From: Oscillospiraceae bacterium
Lineage (GTDB): Bacteria > Bacillota > Clostridia > Saccharofermentanales > Saccharofermentanaceae
DNA: 51,977 nt
Assembly: GCA_902775565.1 (NCBI GenBank)
Contig: CACYMP010000020.1
Location: forward strand, 1-51,977
Direction: 5' to 3'
Shown: positions 33,869 to 39,936 of the stretch, piece by piece
Numbering within the stretch: the stretch's first letter is position 1
Layout of the letters: each line of letters opens with the position of its first letter
The notes under the pieces: model-generated
What the model was told of the DNA's origin: nothing
Seen by the model: the letters and a program-made list of their open reading frames with translations, nothing else
Database searches by the model: none
Translations under genes and position numbers: made by a program

Positions 33869-34303
33869 ATGATTAGAGAAGCTGGATTTAAAGATCTGGA
33901 TGAGCTGCTCGAACTCTATCTTGATCTACACGAGGATTCCGTGCCTGAAAAGGACGAACACCTCAGCAGCACATGGGATCAGATAATCGGAGATCCCAAT
34001 CACCATATAATCGTCAACGAGATCGACGGAAAGATCGTCTCGTCCTGCGTCTGCGTGATAATTCCGAACCTGACGCGCGGCATCCGTCCGTATGCTTTTG
34101 TCGAGAATGTCGTGACTTCTGCAGACTACCGCTGTCACGGTTATGCGCGCGAGTGCCTTGACTATGCGAAATCCATCGCCGTGAAGGAGAACTGCTACAA
34201 GATGATGCTCCTGACGGGCTCAAAAAACCCCGCGACTTTGCGCTTTTACGAGAACGCCGGATACAACAGCTCCGACAAGACCGCGTTCATTCAGTGGCTT
34301 TGA
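33869..34303 (+). CDS. GNAT family N-acetyltransferase
   Basis: The 144-residue GNAT domain has motif A CHGYARECLDYAKSIAV and the late LTGSKNPATLRFYENAGYN segment that closes the acetyl-CoA site. AGGAGA precedes the ATG. It is the last gene of the kinase-led run and is followed by a terminator. Substrate unknown. Confidence 0.88.
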   Translation: MIREAGFKDLDELLELYLDLHEDSVPEKDEHLSSTWDQIIGDPNHHIIVNEIDGKIVSSCVCVIIPNLTRGIRPYAFVENVVTSADYRCHGYARECLDYAKSIAVKENCYKMMLLTGSKNPATLRFYENAGYNSSDKTAFIQWL

Positions 34304-34328
34304 TTTTCGATACTGAACAACTTAAATG

Positions 34329-34363
34329 AAAAGGGCAGCCTCTTGAACGAGACTGCCCTTTCC
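34329..34363. terminator. Bidirectional terminator
   Basis: AAAGGGCAG-c-CTC and GAG-a-CTGCCCTTT form a stem with a TTGAAC loop. It separates the plus-strand kinase operon from the convergent lipoprotein gene and has A and T tracts on both sides. Confidence 0.8.
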
Positions 34364-34394
34364 GTTTGGGTCGTAGTATGTTTAGGAGTTGTTG

Positions 34395-35126
34395 TCAGAT
34401 TCCGAGCTTGTAGTCTGTTGTGTTTGTGATCTCGCACTTGCCCTCGAGGTTCTCATAGACAGTTACGAAAACATAAGATACAGCGCCGTTCAGCTCTTTT
34501 ACGGAAGGAGTCATCTTGCAGAGGATGTAGTGATTCTTTCCGGATACGACCTGTGAACCGATGTAGGCAACGGGCTCATATGTTGCGCCTGTAAGTGTTG
34601 CGGAAGCCTTTTCGAGGATCGCCTTGATCTCATCGGTGATCTTGTAATCTTCTGCGTTTTCCCAGCCGCCGGGCAGCTGTTCGCCGCTTCCGGGGAGGAT
34701 GTCCCTGTCAGTCTTGATGAAATCAGCTTCGCCTGAAGGCTTGACGTTGACGTATGCGATGACGGGAGAGAGAGGGCCTGAGGAAGACTTCATTGTTGAT
34801 ACGCAGTAGAAGCAGTAATTTGTTCCGTTTACGACCTGAGTTGCAAGGAGTGCGACGGGTTCGTGGTAGCTGCCGGTGCCGTCATACTTGCTGCAAGCAG
34901 CTTTGTAGTACTTCTTGAGTTCTTCGGTGACTTCGTGTGATTCGGGGATCGTCCAGCCACCTACGACCTGCATTCCGCCGTTCTCTCCGGCAGATTGTTC
35001 CTGCTTTGCCTGTGCGTTCGCTTCGGGTGCACCTGCGGTCTTTGTTGTCTTGCATGCTGTGACTGCGCCTGTGAGCATAATTGCTGTAAGTCCGAGTGCC
35101 ATGATCTTTGTTGTAAAGCTTTTCAT
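34395..35126 (-). CDS. Lipoprotein with two stefin/cystatin-like domains (paralog 1)
   Basis: A lipobox VTAC (Cys25) and a short tether are followed by two repeats of about 95 residues. Each starts with GGW (56-58 and 153-155), then a helix rich in T-x-E, then a strand pair around QVVNG (97-101) and QVVSG (192-196), the QxVxG loop with which cystatins block papain-like proteases. The second repeat also has YVFVTVYENLEGK, which aligns with the later strand of human stefins. Inhibition of extracellular cysteine proteases is inferred. A second copy lies at 36504-37229. GGAGGC precedes the start. Confidence 0.75.
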   Translation of the reverse strand: MKSFTTKIMALGLTAIMLTGAVTACKTTKTAGAPEANAQAKQEQSAGENGGMQVVGGWTIPESHEVTEELKKYYKAACSKYDGTGSYHEPVALLATQVVNGTNYCFYCVSTMKSSSGPLSPVIAYVNVKPSGEADFIKTDRDILPGSGEQLPGGWENAEDYKITDEIKAILEKASATLTGATYEPVAYIGSQVVSGKNHYILCKMTPSVKELNGAVSYVFVTVYENLEGKCEITNTTDYKLGI

Positions 35127-35158
35127 TTTATGTGCCTCCGTTTTGGTTTGTGATTTGC

Positions 35159-35188
35159 TTTATGCCCTAAATACAGACCGGCTTTCAA
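35159..35188 (-). promoter_or_regulatory. Possible promoter of cystatin-like paralog 1
   Basis: On the minus strand TTGAAA (35183-35188) is followed after 18 bp by CATAAA (35159-35164), about 30 bp before the start codon. Both hexamers are imperfect. Confidence 0.3.
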
Positions 35189-35240
35189 AAATGTTGCAAA
35201 ATCTCATAATTTTTTTTGCGTGCTTTTGTTTCCCATAGTA

Positions 35241-36044
35241 TCAGATAAGGTATTTCCTTATCTTTTCTTCTATGACTCTGGTGTTCAAAGGATGCCTGTC
35301 AGTCTCGAAAGACAGTATGAGACTTGTCTCGTCGAAATCTTCTGCAAGCGTGTATTTCTCGATCTTCGCGGTATTGCGGTTTGCGTAATCCTCTTTGCCC
35401 ATCATGCCCAGATGCTCCCAGTAATATTCTTTTCTGAGTCTGATATTCAGGCAGTTGAAATCCGGGGCCGCCATCAGCACGCCGCCGCAGTAGACCGGGT
35501 ATTCATAGCGGTATGGAACGCCGTGCCTGTACAGTTCGTTCGCGATCAGCACTTCCGACTTTGACCTGACGCGCTCGCCCCTGTCCGTGTAGAACACCGG
35601 GTCGTCCGGCTTGAAACCCATCTTCTCGTAGGGCACGCTCAGCCACTGCTCCACGTAATCCGCATCGCCGACAAACACCGGTGTGACGAGCTGCTTTCGC
35701 GGCTCGGCCAGGTCCTCATATGCATTAAGCGGTGCGCCCGGGTCAAAGTCTTTGAGAAATCTGTCTATGGCCTTGAGCTGTTTTTCGAGCGATATTAGCA
35801 GCTTCGTGTCGTAGTCCTTCTGGGCCAGGGAGGCGGCGAGGGGATCATCTTCACGTTTAATGTAAATACCCTGCGGATCCTGGGCTGAATGTCTGTGGTA
35901 GTACTGAAAGCTTTTTCTGTTTCTGGTTATACGTAGAGTGCCTTCCGGTGCGGAGGAAAGATCTTTTCTCAATCTGCAGAGTATGAGTTCAATAGCGTTT
36001 TTCCGCTTTACAGCTTCAGCGTACAAGCTGTCGTTAACATTCAT
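35241..36044 (-). CDS. Probable PD-(D/E)XK nuclease-like protein
   Basis: The 267-residue protein has an N-terminal helical part rich in Lys/Arg and Tyr (RKSFQYYHRHSAQDPQGIYI). Its C-terminal part has RSKSEVLIANELYRHGVPY, then APDFNCLN, then KEYYWEHLGMMGKEDYANR. This order of an early Glu, a PD and an E/K-rich strand fits the PD-(D/E)XK nuclease fold, with ligands Glu in SKSE, Asp in PDF and Glu in WEHLG. The target is unknown; such proteins are often accessory genes. It lies between the two cystatin-like paralogs. Confidence 0.6.
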   Translation of the reverse strand: MNVNDSLYAEAVKRKNAIELILCRLRKDLSSAPEGTLRITRNRKSFQYYHRHSAQDPQGIYIKREDDPLAASLAQKDYDTKLLISLEKQLKAIDRFLKDFDPGAPLNAYEDLAEPRKQLVTPVFVGDADYVEQWLSVPYEKMGFKPDDPVFYTDRGERVRSKSEVLIANELYRHGVPYRYEYPVYCGGVLMAAPDFNCLNIRLRKEYYWEHLGMMGKEDYANRNTAKIEKYTLAEDFDETSLILSFETDRHPLNTRVIEEKIRKYLI

Positions 36045-36070
36045 ATTCTGACTCCTGACCGTTTAATTGT

Positions 36071-36262
36071 GCGTACATACGAAAAAGGAAAAAACCTCAT
36101 TTTTATACGTGCATTTTCTTCGAAAAAAGCTCCTGAAAGCCGTAATGCACATATAATTTCTCGAAAAAAGCTGTTTTCGTATGTACATTTTTGGTTGACG
36201 GGCATGAAAACGACCAAAACGCACGTATAAATTCTTCAAAAAACCGTTTTTCGTATGTACGC
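36071..36262. repeat. Three copies of a ~42-bp interspersed repeat
   Basis: Units at 36071-36113 (minus), 36146-36187 (plus) and 36220-36262 (plus) share the pattern GCAC-R-TATAA, an A/T-rich core, then TTTTCGTATGTAC. The first two are head to head, so TTATA-x-GTGCATT and AATGCAC-x-TATAA create a larger palindrome around 36103-36155. The units contain no coding sequence. They look like a small palindromic repeat family (REP-like). Confidence 0.6.
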
Positions 36263-36337
36263 CTATTTCGGACTATAATGCCGCCGCGGTCAGCCATCAA
36301 GAAAAAACGCGCAATGTGTCGAAAAACGGGACTTCGG

Positions 36338-36397
36338 CCGGCAGGAACGCCACAATGCCGCCGCCGCGGGGTCACCGGCAGGGCCGCCACAGTGCCG
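36338..36397. repeat. Direct repeat, 23 bp twice, GC-rich
   Basis: CCGGCAGG-aa-CGCCACA-a-TGCCG (36338-36360) recurs at 36375-36397 with three differences, a period of 37 bp. This short GC-rich block differs strongly in composition from the AT-rich repeats beside it. No gene or known element recognised. Confidence 0.5.
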
Positions 36398-36437
36398 TGC
36401 GCCCGGAAAACAGATCATACAGCCGTGTATCTGAACG

Positions 36438-36470
36438 AAAAAGATATCCCCCGCACTTAAAGCGCGGGGG
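36438..36470 (-). terminator. Intrinsic terminator after cystatin-like paralog 2
   Basis: On the minus strand CCCCCGC pairs with GCGGGGG across a 9-nt loop, followed by ATATCTTTTT. Confidence 0.65.
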
Positions 36471-36503
36471 ACGTATTAATCAACCTTATTTCAGGAGGGT
36501 TAA

Positions 36504-37229
36504 TTAGCCGAAGTTGAGGTTTACATCCTTGGTGTCTGTGATCTCGCACTTGCCGTCGAGGTTCTCATAGACCGTGATGAGGAGGAATGAGCCGGCGCCC
36601 TTGCTGTCCTTGATTACTGGAGTGGACTTAACGAGGATCGCGTGATTTGTTCCGGCGACTACCTGTGATCCGAGGTAAGCGATGGCTTCGTAATTGGCAC
36701 CAAGGCGTGTCTGGGAAGCCTTCTCGACTATCTTCTGGATGTCGGCCGTGACCGTGGGATCCTTAGCGTATGCCCAGCCGCCCGGCTTCTGTTCGCCGTC
36801 TGTTCCGGGAAGAGTTATGTTCTTGTCGCCCATGAATTTTGCTTCGCCTGATGTGTTGACGTAGACGTAGGTGAGCTTCATCGGCTTAGGACCGGCTTTG
36901 GCATCGAGTGTCGACTTGCAGAGGAATACATAGTTAACGCCTGAAACGACCTGTGTTCCGAGGAGTGCAACCGGCTCGTAGAAGTAACCGTTGATCGGAT
37001 TGATGGCATCCTTGAAGTACTGGCGCTGCTTTTCGGTGACTGTGGTCGATTCTGCTGCTGACCATCCGCCTACCATTCTCTTTCCGTCCTTTTCGTCGAT
37101 GGCCTGTTCCTGTCCGGGCTTCTTGGAAGGGATTGCCTTGCCGGGGGTGTTGATCTTACATGCTGTGAAGCAGGTTGCCATTAAGGTTGCAGTAAGTCCT
37201 ATTGCTGCGATTTTTGTAAAGGTTTTCAT
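36504..37229 (-). CDS. Lipoprotein with two stefin/cystatin-like domains (paralog 2)
   Basis: The 241-residue paralog of the gene at 34395-35126 has the same layout: lipobox FTAC (Cys24), a Lys/Pro tether, GGW at 54-56 and 150-152, and QVVSG (93-97) and QVVAG (189-193). The second loop, QVVAGTNHAILVKST, is close to the QVVAGTNY loop of animal stefins, and PGGWAYAKDPTVTADIQKIV resembles the stefin N-terminus. AAAGGAG precedes the ATG. It probably shows cysteine-protease inhibitors on the cell surface; this is inferred. An upstream leader of 330 bp carries leader copy 4. Confidence 0.75.
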   Translation of the reverse strand: MKTFTKIAAIGLTATLMATCFTACKINTPGKAIPSKKPGQEQAIDEKDGKRMVGGWSAAESTTVTEKQRQYFKDAINPINGYFYEPVALLGTQVVSGVNYVFLCKSTLDAKAGPKPMKLTYVYVNTSGEAKFMGDKNITLPGTDGEQKPGGWAYAKDPTVTADIQKIVEKASQTRLGANYEAIAYLGSQVVAGTNHAILVKSTPVIKDSKGAGSFLLITVYENLDGKCEITDTKDVNLNFG

Positions 37230-37329
37230 ATTATTATCTCCTTTTGCTGTGTTTAAAGATGTTGTTTGGTTGCTTTGTTACTTTGTTGTTTTGTATCTAT
37301 ATTTCAAATGACATTACATCTGAATTGGT

Positions 37330-37350
37330 TTAGTTATGCTGCGGGTCCAT
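37330..37350 (-). CDS. Hexapeptide ORF (MDPQHN) with strong Shine-Dalgarno
   Basis: AAAGGAGGG lies eight bases before an ATG that opens only six codons and a stop, in the spacer between leader copy 4 and the lipoprotein gene 100 bp further on. The strong ribosome binding site at the expected distance from leader copy 4 suggests either a leader peptide or the stump of a gene that was lost. Confidence 0.35.
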   Translation of the reverse strand: MDPQHN

Positions 37351-37403
37351 TTCTTTTGCCCTCCTTTGTTGGTTGGTGCCTTTATTTTCGGGGGCTTGCG
37401 GGT

Positions 37404-37471
37404 CTATCACAATCACTAATTTTTCGACATCATGATGCTTAAGCAACACAGAAGAAAGGAAGTGTCGGTTA
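37404..37471 (-). promoter_or_regulatory. Candidate structured leader RNA, copy 4
   Basis: On the minus strand TAACCGACAC (37471-37462) pairs with GTGTTGCTTA (37449-37440) across a 12-nt loop containing TTCC, followed by AAGCATCA. CATCA (37437-37433) faces TGAT (37415-37412) across exactly 17 nt. The downstream alternative partner present in copies 1 to 3 is not evident. It lies right after the amt terminator, with no promoter visible in between. Confidence 0.45.
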
Positions 37472-37489
37472 TCGGTCTGAAAATATGCG

Positions 37490-37517
37490 AAAAAACCCCG
37501 GAGATTTCTCTCCGGGG
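37490..37517 (-). terminator. Intrinsic terminator after amt
   Basis: On the minus strand CCCCGGAGA and TCTCCGGGG pair and are followed by TTTTTTCG. Confidence 0.92.
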
Positions 37518-37562
37518 GCTATATGGGGGTAATGCAGCTGATATCTGCTTCCGGCTTTTTTA

Positions 37563-39332
37563 TTATTCGACGTCTGCCAATGCCGCGAAATTCTCTTCGC
37601 CTGTTCTGATCTTTACGACACGGTCAACGTTGTAAACGAAGATCTTTCCGTCGCCGATGTGGCCTGTGTAAAGCGCCTTCTTGGCAGCTGCGATAACTTT
37701 GTCTACAGGGATCGTGGATACGACGACTTCGACCTTTACCTTAGGCAAGAGCGTAGTATCGACCTCGACACCTCTGTACTTCTCACCGGCACCCTTCTGG
37801 ACGCCGCAACCCATGCACTGGATCATTGTGATACCGGTTACACCTATGTCGTTCATTGCCTTCTTCAGAGTATCGAAACGTGAGAGCTTGGCGATGATGA
37901 CGACCTTGTGAATGCCTGTGTCATAAGAAGGTGCAACTGTATTTACTACGGGTACTGCAGCTTCCTTGAGCGTATCTGAAGCCTTGTCGTATTCTGCTAC
38001 GCCCAGGTCTGTGTTCTCGTTGACTGACATCATGTTGTCTGTTGTATCCATGATGGAGAAGCCTGAGTAAGCGGAAACGAGACCGTGTTCTGTAACGTCA
38101 AGACCTGTGATCTCTTCTTCTTCGGAAGCGCGGAGACCGACGATCTTCTTGATCGCGAAGAATGTGATGGTGATCGTAACTGCTGTCCAGCCTGCCGTTG
38201 CGAGCATACCGATCATCTGGATGCCGAGGAGCTTTGCTCCGCCGCCATAGAAGAGACCTGTCATGACGTTGCCTGCAGCATCCTTAACGGAATAGCCGGG
38301 AACTGTTGATGTGGAGAAGAGACCTACTGCGACCGTTCCCCAGATACCGTTCATCATGTGAACTGCGACTGCACCGACGGGGTCATCGATATGAAGAACA
38401 TTGTCGAGGAGCCATACGCCGAATACTACGAGTAATCCTGAAACGAGACCGATGATGCACGCACCGAGTGCGTCTGCTGTATCGCAGGGAGCGGTGATGG
38501 CTACGAGGCCTGCGAGTGAAGCGTTGAGGCACATGGAAACATCAGGCTTACCATATCTGATCCATGTGAAGATCATTGTTGTAACTGTAGCGATCGCGGG
38601 TGCGATGGTCGTTGTTACGAAGATTCCGCCGAGCTGTTCGAGTGATGTTGCAGCAGCGCCGTTGAATCCGTACCAGCCGAGCCAGAGGATGAATACACCC
38701 AAAGCGCCGATCGGGATGTTGTGGCCGGGGAATGCGTTGACTTTTGTAACCTTGCCTTTTTCGTCCTTAATGAACTTACCGATACGGGGTCCCAAGATAG
38801 CTGCGCCGATCAGGGCTGAGATACCACCGACCATGTGGATGCAGTTGGAACCTGCGAAATCGTGGAAACCCATCTGTGCAAGCCATCCGCCGCCCCATGT
38901 CCAGTGAGCCTCGATGGGGTAGATGACTGCTGAAATGACTCCTGAATAAATGCAGTAAGATAAGAACTTGGTTCTCTCTGCCATTGCGCCCGAAACGATC
39001 GTTGCGGTCGTTGCGCAGAAGACGAGATTGAATACGAATCCGCTCCAATCGAAGGTAGCGTAATTCGTAAATATATCAAAGTTCGGAATACCTACAAGAC
39101 CGAAAAGGGCGTCTTCACCTAAGAAGAGACCAAATCCGATGAGGATAAATACCACAGTACCGATACAGAAATCCATCAGGTTTTTCATGATGATGTTTCC
39201 TGCATTTTTCGCTCTGGTAAAACCAGTCTCTACCATGGCAAATCCTGCCTGCATCCAGAAGACTAAAGCTGCTCCGGCTAAGAACCAAACGCCGAAGATC
39301 TGATCGTTCATTGTCTTTAAAATGTCTTCCAT
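37563..39332 (-). CDS. amt: Ammonium transporter fused to a C-terminal PII domain
   Basis: I start at 39332 (MEDILKTMNDQIFGVWFLAG) after GGGAGGAAAG. Residues 1 to about 410 are the 11-helix Amt channel (for example FWMQAGFAMVETGFTRAKN and HDFAGSNCIHMVGGISALIG). After a linker, residues 475-589 form a complete PII (GlnB/GlnK) domain with the T-loop GEKYRGVEVDTTLLPK and the B-loop TGHIGDGKIFVY. The T-loop position equivalent to uridylylated Tyr51 is Val, so GlnD-type modification is not possible there. The built-in PII would gate ammonium flow according to ATP/ADP and 2-oxoglutarate. Confidence 0.93.
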   Translation of the reverse strand: MEDILKTMNDQIFGVWFLAGAALVFWMQAGFAMVETGFTRAKNAGNIIMKNLMDFCIGTVVFILIGFGLFLGEDALFGLVGIPNFDIFTNYATFDWSGFVFNLVFCATTATIVSGAMAERTKFLSYCIYSGVISAVIYPIEAHWTWGGGWLAQMGFHDFAGSNCIHMVGGISALIGAAILGPRIGKFIKDEKGKVTKVNAFPGHNIPIGALGVFILWLGWYGFNGAAATSLEQLGGIFVTTTIAPAIATVTTMIFTWIRYGKPDVSMCLNASLAGLVAITAPCDTADALGACIIGLVSGLLVVFGVWLLDNVLHIDDPVGAVAVHMMNGIWGTVAVGLFSTSTVPGYSVKDAAGNVMTGLFYGGGAKLLGIQMIGMLATAGWTAVTITITFFAIKKIVGLRASEEEEITGLDVTEHGLVSAYSGFSIMDTTDNMMSVNENTDLGVAEYDKASDTLKEAAVPVVNTVAPSYDTGIHKVVIIAKLSRFDTLKKAMNDIGVTGITMIQCMGCGVQKGAGEKYRGVEVDTTLLPKVKVEVVVSTIPVDKVIAAAKKALYTGHIGDGKIFVYNVDRVVKIRTGEENFAALADVE

Positions 39333-39352
39333 AAACTTTCCTCCCGTTCTCT

Positions 39353-39405
39353 TGCAAATAAAAAGAATCCGCCACATATGGATCACACCGTTGTGACAGA
39401 TTCTT
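39353..39405 (-). terminator. Leader terminator of amt with embedded hexaloop hairpin
   Basis: On the minus strand AAGAATC-TG-T-CAC pairs with GTG-G-CG-GATTCTT and is followed by TTTATTT, forming an intrinsic terminator inside the 5' leader, 20 bp before the start codon. Inside it UCAC-AACGGU-GUGA (39396-39383) can form a separate hairpin with a 6-nt loop having A at position 1 and G at position 4. That hairpin matches the second stem bound by ANTAR antiterminators. Control by attenuation is inferred. Confidence 0.5.
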
Positions 39406-39427
39406 CTGATTTGCAAATAAATTAATA

Positions 39428-39460
39428 AAGGTGCACCGAGCGTCTTGCTCAATGCACCTT
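39428..39460 (-). promoter_or_regulatory. 5' hairpin of the amt leader
   Basis: AAGGTGCA/TGCACCTT with an inner GAGC/GCTC stem and a 5-nt loop forms a strong hairpin close to the predicted transcription start, followed by a U-rich stretch. It may stabilise the transcript or take part in the attenuator. Confidence 0.45.
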
Positions 39461-39471
39461 TGCATGACGGG

Positions 39472-39501
39472 ATAATAACACAGCGGATTTGATATTGTCA
39501 A
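39472..39501 (-). promoter_or_regulatory. SigA-type promoter of amt
   Basis: On the minus strand a perfect TTGACA (39496-39501) is followed after 18 bp by TATTAT (39472-39477). The leader would be about 130 nt long. Confidence 0.7.
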
Positions 39502-39680
39502 CGGGTGATTTTTGTTTTTTTTCACACTCCGGAAGGCTCGCTCTAATATAAATAGGGAAGGGCTTTTCGCTGTAACGTGAATATCATATTTCGCAAAGAA
39601 TTATGTTGACCCTCGTGCTGATTTTTGTACCTTTTAGGAGTAGAAACTTTTTTGCGGTGATCCTCCCGAATTACACTGAC

Positions 39681-39774
39681 ATCTACACTAAATCGGGCAG
39701 ATCAGTGTAGATTTTTGTGTATTCTTTCCCGGATTACACATTTTTCTACACTAAATAAGACGGATCAGTGTAGA
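39681..39774. promoter_or_regulatory. Two tandem dyads upstream of gltB
   Basis: ATCTACACT-N14-AGTGTAGAT (39681-39712) and TCTACACT-N14-AGTGTAGA (39745-39774) are two near-identical inverted repeats. Their centres are 63 bp apart, six helical turns, and the second ends 31 bp before the gltB -35. Flanks such as TCCCG-GATTACAC are also repeated, so the unit is a tandem duplication. Probable binding sites of an unknown dimeric regulator. Confidence 0.6.
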
Positions 39775-39805
39775 TTTCAGGGTAAGGCGATTTGAATTTC
39801 GTGTA

Positions 39806-39834
39806 TTGACAACCGCAAATCCCAGTAGCATAAT
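39806..39834 (+). promoter_or_regulatory. SigA-type promoter of the gltBD-carAB operon
   Basis: A perfect TTGACA at 39806-39811 is followed after 17 bp by CATAAT at 39829-39834. The predicted leader is about 95 nt. Confidence 0.7.
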
Positions 39835-39853
39835 TCTGCTAATTAAATACTTC

Positions 39854-39905
39854 AAGCAACGGCGCTTATCTGCAGAGGTTCCTCTGCCGGGTAAGCGCCT
39901 TTTTT
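39854..39905 (+). terminator. Leader terminator (attenuator) of gltB
   Basis: GGCGCTTA (39861-39868) pairs with TAAGCGCC (39892-39899) and is followed by TTTTTT, with an inner GCAGAGG/CCTCTGC hairpin, forming a terminator 31 bp before the gltB start. AAGC-AACGGC-GCTT (39854-39867) forms an alternative hairpin that uses the terminator's 5' arm. Its loop AACGGC differs from the amt leader loop AACGGU at one position. Confidence 0.6.
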
Positions 39906-39936
39906 GTTGCAAATATCGAAGGGAGTATAAAGCGGT

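Noticed and set aside
36071..36262. Three repeat units as a CRISPR array
   Set aside because: The units differ in orientation, spacers are irregular and no cas genes are present.
36103..36460. Basic open frames across the repeat region at 36 kb
   Set aside because: They are formed by the repeats and the GC-rich patch and lack start signals.
37440..37480. CCGATAA in leader copy 4 as a sigma-28 promoter
   Set aside because: No TAAA-type -35 lies at the right distance in any of the four copies, and the bases are part of the hairpin arm.
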